Shown piece after piece: positions 35,048 to 44,938 of a DNA stretch of 64,000 bases. Origin of the DNA: Hyphococcus sp. (GTDB lineage: Bacteria; Pseudomonadota; Alphaproteobacteria; Caulobacterales; Parvularculaceae). The stretch lies in assembly GCA_013002535.1 (NCBI GenBank), contig JABDJK010000009.1:60292-124291 (forward strand), in the 5' to 3' direction. The notes under the pieces are model-generated. The model was not told the origin of the DNA and did not search any database. It saw only the letters and a program-made list of their open reading frames with translations. Both the position numbers and the translations under genes were made by a program. Every line of letters starts with the position of its first letter. Positions within the stretch are counted from its first letter, which is position 1.

Positions 35048-35458
35048 GTGCCCGCTCAAATCTCTATACAAACGCCTGGCAGAAGCCTGACGAATATTAC
35101 GGGCGAGATCGATAAATGTCTTCAATCGCATGGCGGCAAAGACGGCGTACTTCATTTATTGATCCAGCACACGTCTGCTTCGCTGGTAATACAGGAAAAC
35201 GCCGACCCAGACGTGCATGGCGACCTTTTGGATTATTTTGACCAAATAGCGCCTCAGAGCAGCGTCTACCGGCACAGCGCTGAAGGCCCGGACGATATGC
35301 CGGCGCATATAAAATCAGCGTTGACCTCTACATCGCTTTCAATACCGGTGTCCGGCGGAAAAATGATGTTGGGAACGTGGCAAGGCATTTATTTGTTCGA
35401 ACATCGCCGCGCGCCCCATAAACGATCTATCGCGGCCGTGTTCTCACCAGCCGATTAA
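35048..35458 (+). CDS. yjbQ: YjbQ-family protein
   Basis: The product is 136 residues, the usual length for YjbQ (UPF0047). Conserved segments are TNITGEIDKCL near the start, LHLLIQHTSASLVIQENADPDV (the H-T-S-A motif), DDMPAHIKSAL, and LGTWQGIYLFEHR near the end. Some family members have weak thiamine phosphate synthase activity; the true role is unsettled. GTG 35048 is preferred because AAGGG precedes it and the length then fits the family. A TTG at 35009 is the alternative. Confidence 0.87.
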   Translation: MPAQISIQTPGRSLTNITGEIDKCLQSHGGKDGVLHLLIQHTSASLVIQENADPDVHGDLLDYFDQIAPQSSVYRHSAEGPDDMPAHIKSALTSTSLSIPVSGGKMMLGTWQGIYLFEHRRAPHKRSIAAVFSPAD

Positions 35459-35459
35459 A

Positions 35460-35660
35460 TTACTGTTTCGGTTTAAACACGCCGGATTGAGGATCGCGCT
35501 CATAGTCAATGACTTTTTCGTTCTCGCGTGAACTGGTCCGAGAACGTCGTTCACCAAAGATCTCGCCATATTCGCGGCGCTGTCGATCAACGAAGCGATA
35601 AAACGCGACGGCTCCGGCAGCTGCCGCTACTGATGCAACCAGAGTAGTGACTGCGCCCAT
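35460..35660 (-). CDS. Small membrane-anchored protein, 66 residues
   Basis: One N-terminal membrane helix (TTLVASVAAAAGAVAFYRFV) is followed by a strongly charged tail (DRQRREYGEIFGERRSR). TTAGGAG lies 9 bases before the ATG. No family was recognised, but short proteins of this design are common in alphaproteobacteria. It begins 35 bases after the S49 peptidase gene on the same strand and is probably its co-transcribed partner. Confidence 0.7.
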   Translation of the reverse strand: MGAVTTLVASVAAAAGAVAFYRFVDRQRREYGEIFGERRSRTSSRENEKVIDYERDPQSGVFKPKQ

Positions 35661-35694
35661 AATTCAATCTCCTAACGCATCGCCCCACGCGCGT

Positions 35695-36561
35695 TCAAAG
35701 ACCGTACCGCGCCCAGAGTGCTCTGTTTTCCGCCGCCGCAATCAATGCATCCGGCTCAATCAAATTCGCCGGCATTTCAGCGCTGTTCGATAACAGCCTT
35801 TTCAGCAATGAACCGCTCTCCGACGAAATCCGCTTGATCCTAACATCTTTTCCGAAGCGCGCGCGCAAAAAATCGTTGAGTTGCGCTGTTCCGTCGATAA
35901 GCCCCTTTTCACGGGCTGTTGGAGCCGCCCAGAACGCCCCAGAGAAGACCTCCTCGTCGTCGGTTACCTTGTCGGAACGCCGTTTTTTAACCAGTTCAAT
36001 AAATTGCTCGTGGAGATCGTTAAGTATATTTTGCAACCTTTCGATATCTTCGGGATCTTCCGGTTTGAACGGATCTAGCGATGATTTGTTCTCGCCGGCC
36101 GTATAAATACGTCGCTCAACGCCTAGTTTTTTGATGGCCTCTTCAAAGCCGAAACCGCCGGAAATAACGCCAATTGATCCGACGATGGAGCTTTCATCAG
36201 CGTATACTTCGTCGCCCGCAATCGCCAGAATGTAGCCGCCTGATGCGCCGACATCTTCGACAAACGTCAAAACAGGCACATTCTTTTCGCGGGCTCGGCG
36301 CCGGATTTCATCATGGATCAGCCGAGACTGAACCGGTGAGCCGCCGGGTGAATTGATCGCAAGCGCCACAGCGGAAAGATTGTCGGGCTTAAATGCCGTT
36401 TCAATCGACTTTTCAAGCTTCTTAAGCGTAAGGCCGCCTTTTCCCGGCCCACTTGCCCCTATAACGCCATAGAGTTCAATCACGTTGACGAGGGGTTTGT
36501 CACCGCCGGTAAAGGGAAGTGCATTCCAAATTTGGGTTAGAATTTTTTTGTTTTCAGACAT
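35695..36561 (-). CDS. S49-family (SppA-like) serine peptidase
   Basis: The product is 288 residues. The catalytic Ser is in DVGASGGYILA near residue 110 and the Lys in GENKSSLDPFKPE near 160, the Ser-Lys dyad of SppA/SohB. LAINSPGGSPVQS and IVGSIGVISGG are family marks. It has no obvious N-terminal membrane helix, unlike SppA proper, so it is a short cytosolic or peripheral form. Such enzymes degrade signal peptides or membrane protein fragments. The ATG at 36561 is chosen. Confidence 0.9.
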   Translation of the reverse strand: MSENKKILTQIWNALPFTGGDKPLVNVIELYGVIGASGPGKGGLTLKKLEKSIETAFKPDNLSAVALAINSPGGSPVQSRLIHDEIRRRAREKNVPVLTFVEDVGASGGYILAIAGDEVYADESSIVGSIGVISGGFGFEEAIKKLGVERRIYTAGENKSSLDPFKPEDPEDIERLQNILNDLHEQFIELVKKRRSDKVTDDEEVFSGAFWAAPTAREKGLIDGTAQLNDFLRARFGKDVRIKRISSESGSLLKRLLSNSAEMPANLIEPDALIAAAENRALWARYGL

Positions 36562-36712
36562 TCGCGTCAATTAGGCGCCGCCGGACCTTGGATCAATGGC
36601 GGATCGCAAATTTCACCCTCAAAGAGGGGCGATTCGCCGCTGCGCAGGCGCATCGGGACGCCTTGACCGGGGATGGCCGACGCCCCAATCTATCTAGCAG
36701 ACGCAGGAAATT

Positions 36713-37756
36713 TTGAGAGATTTCGCCTTGTCTTTAGGTTTAGCCGAAGCGCCAGTCAGCGAAAAAGCGCCAAACTTTATAGGCGCCGTTAAAGCATTGC
36801 GCGCGCTGACGGAAAATGACCTCGCTGCGGTAAACGAACAAATTTTATCGCGTATGGACTCTCCTGTGTCGATGATACCGGACGTTGCTGGCCATCTTAT
36901 CAATTCGGGCGGAAAACGTATCCGGCCGATGATGACGCTCGCGAGTGCGCGGTTGTTTGGATATGACGGCGACAATCACGTGAAATTGGCCGCTGCCGTA
37001 GAACTCATCCATGGCGCGACCCTGCTTCACGATGATGTCGTTGATCAATCTGCCCTTCGACGCGGTGCGGAAACCGCCAATATTATTTGGGGCAATAAGG
37101 AAAGCGTCCTCGTCGGCGACTATATCTTTTCGCGCGCATTCGAACTGATGGTCGCCGCGCAGAATTTACGGGTTTTGGAAGTTCTCTCACGCACTGCGGG
37201 CATCATCGCTGAGGGCGAGGTGCTGCAACTTGCAACGCAAAAAAACATCGAAACTGATTTCGACCTTTATTTATCTGTTGTCGAGGCAAAGACCGCGGCC
37301 CTGTTTGCGGCGGCGACCCGTTCTGGCGCCATAATTTCCGGCTGCAGCGAAAAGGAAGAAAATTCAATGAATAGCTACGGCCGCAATTTCGGAATCGCCT
37401 ATCAATTGATTGATGATGCGCTCGATTATGCCGGCTTCGAATCCGATTTGGGCAAGACGGTTGGCGATGATTTTCGCGAAGGAAAAATGACGCTGCCAGT
37501 TGTCTATGCAATTGCGCGGGCCAAACCGGATGAAAAATCATTTTGGCGCCGGGTCATCGCTGACGGCGTTCAAAATAACGGCGATTTTGAACAGGCACGG
37601 TATTTCATGGAGCGCGACGACGCGGTAGTTGACACGATATCTTGCGCAAAAAGCTATGCTGAGCGCGCAATCAGCGACGTTTCGGCAGCGCCGGATAACG
37701 ACTACGCAAACGCCATGATTGAACTTGTCGAACAATCAGTGACGCGCGGTTTCTAA
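36713..37756 (+). CDS. ispB: Long-chain polyprenyl diphosphate synthase
   Basis: The product is 347 residues of the trans-prenyl synthase family. The first Asp-rich motif is LLHDDVVDQSALRRG near residue 105 and the second is YQLIDDALDYAG near 230. GGKRIRPMMTLASA and LVGDYIFSRAF are also present. It elongates farnesyl diphosphate, most likely to the octaprenyl or decaprenyl tail of ubiquinone. Chain length cannot be decided here. The start is TTG at 36713; the domain needs most of the N-terminus, and no ATG occurs before residue 45. Confidence 0.92.
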   Translation: MRDFALSLGLAEAPVSEKAPNFIGAVKALRALTENDLAAVNEQILSRMDSPVSMIPDVAGHLINSGGKRIRPMMTLASARLFGYDGDNHVKLAAAVELIHGATLLHDDVVDQSALRRGAETANIIWGNKESVLVGDYIFSRAFELMVAAQNLRVLEVLSRTAGIIAEGEVLQLATQKNIETDFDLYLSVVEAKTAALFAAATRSGAIISGCSEKEENSMNSYGRNFGIAYQLIDDALDYAGFESDLGKTVGDDFREGKMTLPVVYAIARAKPDEKSFWRRVIADGVQNNGDFEQARYFMERDDAVVDTISCAKSYAERAISDVSAAPDNDYANAMIELVEQSVTRGF

Positions 37757-37757
37757 C

Positions 37758-38867
37758 TCATTCAGCCGGCTGCATGTCGCTATCCGGCCGATCGCCTTTC
37801 AATTCAACCCGCGCCAAAAGATCGGCAACATTTGCTTTGCGATAAATCTGCGTCGCCATAACCATAAAAATTGCGGAAATTGCCGCCGGGAAAATCCACT
37901 GATATTCAGGCGGCGTCGCTAACATGACCCCGGCTGCGCAAGCGCAAAAAAAGGTCCCGACCATATAATAAGTTGCGACGCGTTCGTGACTTCGGCCCAA
38001 CCGTAACAACAACTGATAATTGTGTTCGCGATGGGCGGCGAGAATGTTTTGGCCGCGCAGAAGGCGATGCGCAAGCGTCCAGGTCACGTCGAGCAAAAAC
38101 GGCATGAAAATTATCGGTATCACCAATATGTTTACGTTGTTGGCAGTTGTGTTGGCCGTATAAACCGCCAGTGCTGCAATCATAAAACTGATCGCTTGAC
38201 TGCCATTGTCGCCCATAAACAAACGCCCGCGCTTGAAATTCATTGGCAGAAATCCGTAGCAGGCCACAGTCAATAACATTGCCGCGGCAGCGGGCAACAA
38301 CGCCCCCGATAGCGCACACAAAATCGCAAATATCGTCATACCGACGCCGGTGCAACCAGCTGCGATGCCATTAACGCCGTCCATAAAATTGTAAGTGTTC
38401 ATGAAACCCACGATCCAAATAATGGAAAGGGCTGCGCCGGCGACCGGCCAAAGCAATATCGGATCAGCGAAAGGCGCCGGAATCGCCTGCAGGGGGGCGA
38501 AAAACCAGATAAATAGCGCTGCAATAGCAATCTGTCCGGCGAATTTTACTGCTGGTGAAAATTGGCGCGCGTCATCAGCAAGACCGAGAACCAAAGCAAT
38601 CATTGTCAAAACAGCTAATCCGCTCGCTGAACGTAAGTATTCCGGCGGATCAAGAAACACCCCAACAACGATCATCCCGATCGCCCAGGCAACGATAATA
38701 GCGACGCCGCCTGCTTTAGAAGTAGCTCGAATATGGCTGGAGCGATGGTTTGGGTGGTCAGGCAGAATTTTGCGCCAGGCCGCAGAACGACACCCGGCAA
38801 AAGCGACCAGATAAGTCAGCCAAGCCGCAACGCCGATAATGATGGGACCTGACAAGGTATCATTCAT
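37758..38867 (-). CDS. MraY/WecA-like undecaprenyl-phosphate glycosyl-1-phosphate transferase
   Basis: The product is 369 residues with about ten membrane helices. Motifs of the polyprenyl-phosphate HexNAc-1-phosphate transferase family are HRSSHIRATSKAGG near residue 40, LGLADDARQFSPAVKF (the Asp-Asp pair), NTYNFMDGVNGIAAG and RLFMGDNGSQAISF. It loads a sugar phosphate onto undecaprenyl phosphate at the start of O-antigen, capsule or exopolysaccharide synthesis. MraY itself differs in details. It converges on the polyprenyl synthase gene with one base between stops, so their pairing in lipid-carrier metabolism is positional only. Confidence 0.88.
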   Translation of the reverse strand: MNDTLSGPIIIGVAAWLTYLVAFAGCRSAAWRKILPDHPNHRSSHIRATSKAGGVAIIVAWAIGMIVVGVFLDPPEYLRSASGLAVLTMIALVLGLADDARQFSPAVKFAGQIAIAALFIWFFAPLQAIPAPFADPILLWPVAGAALSIIWIVGFMNTYNFMDGVNGIAAGCTGVGMTIFAILCALSGALLPAAAAMLLTVACYGFLPMNFKRGRLFMGDNGSQAISFMIAALAVYTANTTANNVNILVIPIIFMPFLLDVTWTLAHRLLRGQNILAAHREHNYQLLLRLGRSHERVATYYMVGTFFCACAAGVMLATPPEYQWIFPAAISAIFMVMATQIYRKANVADLLARVELKGDRPDSDMQPAE

Positions 38868-38931
38868 AATTATGTCTATGCGCCCACTCGCCCAGCGTCA
38901 CTGCCGCCAAGTTTTCTTTTTAGCGGTTGTG

Positions 38932-39798
38932 TTATCCGATTGCCAGTTTTGACGCCATCGCCCACCAGCCTTTGGATTTCGCGGTCTCAGCCGCAGTGCT
39001 TGCGTCACCCGCTGAAGAAAATAGCGCAAAACAAGTTGCGCCGCTCCCTGACATACGCGCTGCAATTGCATTGGGCTGGTCGCTCAAAAATCTAATTACG
39101 TCGGCGATAACAGGTGTTTGAGATACAGCAGGTTTTTCCAGGTCATTTTTGGTCGCCGCCATCATCTTTGCAACTTTATCGACTGACCGGCATTGCGAGA
39201 GATATAATCTCGGCGAATTCGGGGACGGATTATCGGTATCGAATTGTTTGAATATTGATCCGGTCAATGTCGGCAGAAGGGGATTGACGAGACACACCCA
39301 AAGGTCCGGCAACGATACCCCTGGCGTAATATTTTCACCGGCCCCGGAGACATGCACAGGCGCACGGGCGAGGCACGCTGGAACGTCAGCCCCCAAAGCA
39401 AATGCTATCGTCGACAATTCGTCATCTGAAATTTGAATTCGCCACAGCTTGATTAGAGCACGCAAAGCCGCTGCAGCGTCGGCGGAACCGCCGCCAATAC
39501 CGGCCGCGACAGGCAAGTTTTTTTCAAGCTCTATTGCGGCGCCGAATTTTTCTTCGGCGTATTCGCAAAGCGCCGTTGCTGCAAGCCATACGAGATTTTC
39601 TTGAACAGGAAACCCATCTAGTTCCCTGGCGAATGGTCCGCTGATTTCAAGAGACAATACATCATGCTCGCGAACGATAATTCGATCACCATTTTCTGTG
39701 AATACGAATAGGCTTGCTAGATCATGCAGGCCATCTTTGCGAACGCCGCCGACATGAAGATACAAATTTATTTTTGCCGGCGCGATTTCGGTAATCAT
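38932..39798 (-). CDS. ispE: 4-diphosphocytidyl-2-C-methyl-D-erythritol kinase
   Basis: The product is 288 residues of the GHMP kinase fold. It begins APAKINLYLHVGGVRKDGLHD (conserved Lys), has the glycine-rich ATP loop LPVAAGIGGGSADAAAALR near residue 95, and ends with the third motif RMSGSGATCFALF. It phosphorylates CDP-methylerythritol in the MEP isoprenoid pathway. Its ATG overlaps the stop of the upstream TPR gene by four bases (ATGA), showing translational coupling. Confidence 0.95.
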   Translation of the reverse strand: MITEIAPAKINLYLHVGGVRKDGLHDLASLFVFTENGDRIIVREHDVLSLEISGPFARELDGFPVQENLVWLAATALCEYAEEKFGAAIELEKNLPVAAGIGGGSADAAAALRALIKLWRIQISDDELSTIAFALGADVPACLARAPVHVSGAGENITPGVSLPDLWVCLVNPLLPTLTGSIFKQFDTDNPSPNSPRLYLSQCRSVDKVAKMMAATKNDLEKPAVSQTPVIADVIRFLSDQPNAIAARMSGSGATCFALFSSAGDASTAAETAKSKGWWAMASKLAIG

Positions 39799-41525
39799 TT
39801 ATCTGCGTCAGTCAGACCGTTTTCAATTTTTTCCCGAACGCTAGCTGCGGTTTTTTCATCGGGCTCAAGTTCAAGCACCCGCCGCCACTGATAACGCGCC
39901 TCTATCGCACGGCCTTTTTGCCAGTAAATGTCGCCAAGGTGATCAGTGATCGTTGGGTCGCCGGGCTCCAAAGATGCAGCCTTTTCCAGATGGACAATCG
40001 CTTCATCGTAATTGCCAAGTTGATAATGCGCCCAACCAAGACTGTCGATTATAGCGCCAGATTGCGGCTCGAGCGCGACCGCTTTTTCGATGAGTTCGAA
40101 TGCTTTTTCGAGGTTCAGGCCACGTTCCGCCCAAGAATATCCGAGATAATTGAGCGTTGTCGCCTCCTCAGGCGCCAGTTCGACAGCATACTCGAGATCC
40201 GTTTGCGCTTTTTCCCACTCGTCAAGCTCTAGGTTTGCGGCGGCGCGCGAAATAAAATACCGCCACGCATCAGTCTCCGGTTTTTCCGGCAAACGTGCGA
40301 TGAGTTCGTCAAGCACCTTTACCGCATCGCCATGACGATCTCGCGCAGCATATAAGCCCGAAAGAGAAAGCCGCGCCTCCAGCGCTTTCGGATCATCACG
40401 CACAACTGATCGCAAGACGCGAATTGCTTCATCATCACGCTTTAAAGCAGCGTAAGCGGCCGCGATCTCGATTCGCGATTGTTCATAAAACGGCGAAGTT
40501 TTTTCAATGGAAAGAAAATGCTCTACTGCTTTTTCATTGTCTCCGTATGCGTTCAAGATGGCGCCCGCAAATCGTTGCGCATCATCGAATGATGGATCAA
40601 GATGAATGGCCAATTGTGTCAATACCAGCGGCATATTGTAATTTGCCGCTCCGACGTTGAAACCGGCCCTTTCCGCCGCAGCACGCTGGCTCGACGCCTG
40701 CTGCAAAATCGCATTGGCAAGGGAATAGAACGCGATTGAAACGCCTTCGGCCGGCGTCGAATTCATGAAGTCGAGGCTGACGCCGCCATTGTCCACACGC
40801 GCAAGACCCTGGCGCGCCATATGACGGCTTGGCCCGGGGTCGTTCGCCAACAACTCGTAAAATTCCTTCGTTTCTGCATCATCGCCCGCGCGCTCAAGAA
40901 AGGCGCCATAGGCGGCGTGCTCAACTGATCCGCCAAAAGCCATTAACGCCATCTCGTGACTGGCGCGGGCGTCTTCGATCTGCAGGGCCTTTTGCGCTAA
41001 CAGTGCCTGATGCAATGGATAAAACCCTTTATACTCTGTACCGAAACTGTCCTGAAGGGCGGTTAGGGCTTCTCCGGCGCCTGACTTTCCTTCTATTGCC
41101 CATGCCTTGATGATTTTAGCCGTCGACTGCAAATAGTCCGCAGGTATCGGCTCCTCGAGCAAGGCAAGCGCTATTTCATATTGCCGCTTCTTTATGGCGT
41201 CGGCCGCAAGCACCGTCCGCGCAAGTCCGTCATCGCCAGCATTTTCACTTTCTGTCAGACGTTTTGCAAAGACTAGCGCTTTTTCTATTTCGCCTGCCGC
41301 AAGTTGAAAAAAGAACGCATCACGCAAAATACTTGGCGCCGACGGCGAATTGATATGAGCACTCGAATATGAGGATGCCGCGCCGTCAACATTTTGAACA
41401 CGCGCTGCATATCGGCCTGAAAGATAGTCGCCAACTACGGAGTCATTTTCTTGCGGAAGCGCCATGCAACCTGAGGCGGCAATCCCGGCCGTCAAAAGCG
41501 CGCTTTTGGAAAAATATGAAAACAA
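39795..41525 (-). CDS. TPR-repeat lipoprotein
   Basis: The product is 576 residues with a lipobox (AASGC, Cys at residue 20) and numerous tetratricopeptide repeats, clearest from residue 330 on (ARLSLSGLYAARDRHGDAVKVL; LNYLGYSWAERGLNLEKAF; LGWAHYQLGNYDEAI; LGDIYWQKGRAIEA). It is probably anchored in the outer membrane facing the periplasm. TTG 41525 is the chosen start: AAGG overlaps the end of the ETF-QO gene and the signal begins right there. An ATG farther up would run 50 residues through the preceding gene. It is coupled to ispE by a 4-base overlap. Confidence 0.85.
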   Translation of the reverse strand: MFSYFSKSALLTAGIAASGCMALPQENDSVVGDYLSGRYAARVQNVDGAASSYSSAHINSPSAPSILRDAFFFQLAAGEIEKALVFAKRLTESENAGDDGLARTVLAADAIKKRQYEIALALLEEPIPADYLQSTAKIIKAWAIEGKSGAGEALTALQDSFGTEYKGFYPLHQALLAQKALQIEDARASHEMALMAFGGSVEHAAYGAFLERAGDDAETKEFYELLANDPGPSRHMARQGLARVDNGGVSLDFMNSTPAEGVSIAFYSLANAILQQASSQRAAAERAGFNVGAANYNMPLVLTQLAIHLDPSFDDAQRFAGAILNAYGDNEKAVEHFLSIEKTSPFYEQSRIEIAAAYAALKRDDEAIRVLRSVVRDDPKALEARLSLSGLYAARDRHGDAVKVLDELIARLPEKPETDAWRYFISRAAANLELDEWEKAQTDLEYAVELAPEEATTLNYLGYSWAERGLNLEKAFELIEKAVALEPQSGAIIDSLGWAHYQLGNYDEAIVHLEKAASLEPGDPTITDHLGDIYWQKGRAIEARYQWRRVLELEPDEKTAASVREKIENGLTDADK

Positions 41526-41535
41526 CTTAATTACC

Positions 41536-43218
41536 TTACATATTCGGATAATTTGGACCCCCGCCGCCTTCCGGGGTGACCCACAGAATATTCTGCGACG
41601 GGTCCTTGATATCGCATGTTTTACAGTGGACGCAATTTTGCGCGTTGATTTGAAATTTTGGATTAGCGCCATCGTCATCTGCGATCACCTCATAAACGCC
41701 AGCCGGACAATAACGTTGCGCTGGTTCCGCATAAGTCGGCAAGTTTACGTCGATCGGAATTGACGGATCCTTAAGCAGTAAATGCGCCGGTTGGTCCTCT
41801 TCATGGTTTGTCGCCGAAAATGAGACGTTTGTAAGGCGGTCAAAGGTGATAACGCCGTCAGGCCTTGGGTAGTCAACGGGTTTGTGATCGGCCGCGGGTT
41901 CGGTCGCTTCCGCATCTGATTTGCCATGGCTAAGCGTGCCGAAGGGCGAAAATCCAAAAAATACTGTGTTAATCCAAAGGTCGATGCCGGAGAGGCCGAT
42001 CCCGCCAAAGAGCGTTCCGAATTTCGACCAAAGCGGTTTGGCGTTGCGCGCTTTTTTCAACTCTGCGCGAACCGGCGAGGCGTCATAGGCGTCCTGATAA
42101 TCGACGAGTTCGTCACCCTCGCGACCGGCAGAAACTGCATCAAATGCAGCGTCGGCAGCCATCATGCCGGTTAGCATTGCGTTGTGGTTGCCCTTGATGC
42201 GCGGTACGTTGACGAAGCCAGCCGAACACCCGACGAGCGCACCGCCGGGAAACACCAGTTTCGGCACGGATTGATAACCGCCTTCCGTAATAGCGCGCGA
42301 GCCATAAGCGATCCGCTTGCCGCCTTCAAGCAACTCGGCAATCTCGGGATGAGTTTTAAATTTCTGAAACTCACCGTACGGATAAATATATGGATTTTTG
42401 TAGTTTAAATGCAGGACAAATCCGAGCGCAACTGTGCCATCCGCGTAATGATAACAAAAAGAGCCTCCGCCCGTATCGTTTTTCAATGGCCAACCGAATG
42501 TATGTTGGATATGGCCGGGTCGCGATTTTTCCGGCTCGACTTCCCAGAGCTCTTTCAACCCAATTCCGAATTTTTGCGTATCACGCCCGGCGTCGAGTTC
42601 GAACCGCTGGATCAGTTGTTTGGCAAGCGACCCGCGAACGCCCTCTGCAATCAAAATATATTTGCCGACCAGCTCCATACCGGGCTCATAGGAATCTTTG
42701 CGCTCGCCATTCTTACCGATGCCCATTTCGCCAACTACCACGCCGCGCACTGATCCGTTGTCGCGATAAAGAAGGTGCGAGGCCGCCATGCCGGGGTAAA
42801 TTTCAACCCCCATTCCCTCGGCGATTTCCGCCATCCATCGGCAGACGTTGCCCATGGAAACAATGTAAGCGCCGTGATTTTTGACCATCGGCGGCATAGC
42901 AAAAACCGGCAGACTCAGCGAGCCTGCGCTGCCCAAAATCTTGAAGCTTTCTGATTTAACCGGCGTATCAACCGGGGCTCCGGGCATCTCGCGCCAACCC
43001 GGCAATAAAGCATCAAGACCAGAGGGATCGAGCACCGCACCAGACAATATATGCGCGCCGACTTCAGACCCCTTTTCAACGACTACAACATTGATTTCAT
43101 TATTATTTTTTTCTGCGAGTTGTTTTGCCCGGATGGCTGCGGCGAGTCCGGACGGCCCTGCGCCGACAATAACAATATCGAATTCCATCGACTCGCGTTC
43201 AATTTCTTCGTGTTCCAT
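41536..43218 (-). CDS. Electron transfer flavoprotein-ubiquinone oxidoreductase
   Basis: The product is 560 residues. An FAD Rossmann motif (DIVIVGAGPSGLAAAIRA) is near the N-terminus. ETF-QO marks follow (KGSEVGAHILSGAVLDP; RPGHIQHTFGWPL; VPRIKGNHNAMLTGMMAA). A C-terminal 4Fe-4S domain has RYCPAGVYE and NCVHCKTCDIKDP, giving four Cys. The enzyme passes electrons from ETF to ubiquinone during fatty and amino acid oxidation at the inner membrane. The ATG at 43218 is chosen. The TPR lipoprotein gene begins 10 bases after its stop. Confidence 0.95.
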   Translation of the reverse strand: MEHEEIERESMEFDIVIVGAGPSGLAAAIRAKQLAEKNNNEINVVVVEKGSEVGAHILSGAVLDPSGLDALLPGWREMPGAPVDTPVKSESFKILGSAGSLSLPVFAMPPMVKNHGAYIVSMGNVCRWMAEIAEGMGVEIYPGMAASHLLYRDNGSVRGVVVGEMGIGKNGERKDSYEPGMELVGKYILIAEGVRGSLAKQLIQRFELDAGRDTQKFGIGLKELWEVEPEKSRPGHIQHTFGWPLKNDTGGGSFCYHYADGTVALGFVLHLNYKNPYIYPYGEFQKFKTHPEIAELLEGGKRIAYGSRAITEGGYQSVPKLVFPGGALVGCSAGFVNVPRIKGNHNAMLTGMMAADAAFDAVSAGREGDELVDYQDAYDASPVRAELKKARNAKPLWSKFGTLFGGIGLSGIDLWINTVFFGFSPFGTLSHGKSDAEATEPAADHKPVDYPRPDGVITFDRLTNVSFSATNHEEDQPAHLLLKDPSIPIDVNLPTYAEPAQRYCPAGVYEVIADDDGANPKFQINAQNCVHCKTCDIKDPSQNILWVTPEGGGGPNYPNM

Positions 43219-43337
43219 TCTTTGCGCTTTCCCGTCGAATTCATTGTCGTATCGCAATGGTTCTGGCAAAAATCGCAGGAAAAAGCCAATTCGAATGGCG
43301 CCGTGATTTGGCGCCTCAATGAAAAGCAATTTTCCCG

Positions 43338-43970
43338 ATGCCCTTTGCCTTATCAATCATTACCGCCGCATTCGTGGGCGTTTTGCTTTGGGCCGAATTC
43401 AATAAATCCATTCGTTGGAAATGGATCGCAAAACCGGCTGCGTCGCTCGGATTTGTAATGGTCGCAATTACTTGCGGCGCCTTTTCCACAATGACCGGGC
43501 TATGGATATTGCTCGGCCTGGTGTTTTGTATGATTGGGGATGTATTGCTGATCCCCCAAAACGCGCGCAGTTTTCTTGCTGGGATGGCGGCATTCGCCGC
43601 CGGGCACCTCACTTACATCGCCGCCTTCATCACATTGGATCCCCATTTGAAACCAGCAACCTATTTGGTCGCAGTTCTTATGATAGCCGGCGGCGCCGTC
43701 ATACTTAATAAATTATGGCCGCACCTCGCGGCAATGCGCGGCCCAGTTGCGATTTATTCAACCATTATCGCCGCCATGGTCATCGCATCGACTTTGGCGA
43801 CGCCGATTGATGCGCCGCTCCGATATGGATTTGTGATCGGCGCTATAGGGTTTGCAATTTCTGATGTTTTTGTCGCCCGCGACCAATTTGTAACCAATAA
43901 ATTTTTCAACAAGGCATTGGGCTTGCCGCTTTACTATGGGGCGCAGTTGATTCTTGCGTCTTCTGTTTAA
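43338..43970 (+). CDS. YhhN-family (lysoplasmalogenase-like) membrane protein
   Basis: The product is 210 residues with seven or eight membrane segments. It shows the YhhN/TMEM86 pattern: KWIAKPAASLGFV near residue 28, LVFCMIGDVLLIP near 60 with conserved Asp, FLAGMAAFAAGHLTYIAAF near 80 and IGFAISDVFVARDQF near 175. TMEM86 members hydrolyse lysoplasmalogen, while most bacterial ones are uncharacterised. It is divergent from ETF-QO with 120 bases between. The downstream uracil-DNA glycosylase gene may be co-transcribed (27-base gap). Confidence 0.85.
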   Translation: MPFALSIITAAFVGVLLWAEFNKSIRWKWIAKPAASLGFVMVAITCGAFSTMTGLWILLGLVFCMIGDVLLIPQNARSFLAGMAAFAAGHLTYIAAFITLDPHLKPATYLVAVLMIAGGAVILNKLWPHLAAMRGPVAIYSTIIAAMVIASTLATPIDAPLRYGFVIGAIGFAISDVFVARDQFVTNKFFNKALGLPLYYGAQLILASSV

Positions 43971-43996
43971 CGGAATTCATTGCTATTGTCTGGAAC

Positions 43997-44815
43997 GTGA
44001 ACACGCCATTAAATCCTGATGAAGCCGCCGCGCTTCTAAAATGGTACGTCGAAATGGGCGTCGATGACGCTATCGGCATTGAACCACAGGGCCTTTACAA
44101 TTGGAATCCGCCAACTCCGGCAGCTCATATGCCGCTTGGCGACGCCAAGGCGCCAAGCGCAAAAATGGCTTCCTCAAATCCGACGATCGCGGAGATCGCC
44201 CCTGGCGCTGACGAGGCGATAGCCTGGGCAACGGAGATCGCCGCAGGGTGCAACGATTTCGAAGCGCTCAAACTCGCCGTCGAAGGCTTCGACGGATGCC
44301 CGTTAAAAACCGGCGCGCGCAATACGGTTTTTGCCGACGGCGTTCCTGGCGCGGATTTGCTGGTCATTGGCGAAGCGCCTGGGGCAGAGGAAGATCGGAC
44401 GGGCAAGCCATTCGTAGGGCGCGCAGGCCAGTTGCTGGACCGCATGCTGGCTGCGATTGGGCGTTCGCGTAAAGAAAACGTATTGATCTCAAACGTCATT
44501 TACTGGCGCCCGCCGGGGAACCGCACGCCTACAAATACTGAGACAGCTATTTGCCGACCGTTCGTTGAAAGACTAATCGAACTCACCAATCCCAAGGCGA
44601 TTATGTTGGCTGGGGGCGCCCCGATGCAAGCGCTTATGGGCATCACCGGCATAATGCGCGCCCGCGGCGTCTGGCGCGATCTGACCATCGAAAACGGCGC
44701 CCATTTTCCGGCGCTCCCTGTCTTTCACCCAGCGTTTTTGTTGCGCCAACCAAAGAACAAGCGCCTTGCCTGGGCTGATCTACAATCCCTTGAGGCGCGG
44801 TTAAACAAAGATTAA
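43997..44815 (+). CDS. Uracil-DNA glycosylase, family 4-like
   Basis: The product is 272 residues. An N-terminal 80-residue extension precedes the UDG domain: LLVIGEAPGAEEDRTGKPF (motif A), AGQLLDRMLAAIG, NVIYWRPPGNRTPT, and FHPAFLLRQPKNKRLAW with the catalytic-site His at FHPAFL. It excises uracil from DNA in base excision repair. The start is GTG at 43997, giving VNTPLNPDEAAALLKWY, which is typical of the alphaproteobacterial form. It follows the YhhN gene by 27 bases. Confidence 0.9.
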   Translation: MNTPLNPDEAAALLKWYVEMGVDDAIGIEPQGLYNWNPPTPAAHMPLGDAKAPSAKMASSNPTIAEIAPGADEAIAWATEIAAGCNDFEALKLAVEGFDGCPLKTGARNTVFADGVPGADLLVIGEAPGAEEDRTGKPFVGRAGQLLDRMLAAIGRSRKENVLISNVIYWRPPGNRTPTNTETAICRPFVERLIELTNPKAIMLAGGAPMQALMGITGIMRARGVWRDLTIENGAHFPALPVFHPAFLLRQPKNKRLAWADLQSLEARLNKD

Positions 44816-44938
44816 CGCTATCATAAGATTCGTTATCGCAATTTTGACGTGACGGGTTTTGCCGCCAAGCGCCATCTTGTAAATACAACTCGATTTTGCT
44901 GCGATGACGCGCAGCAAACAATTTTTTGGGAATAAAGT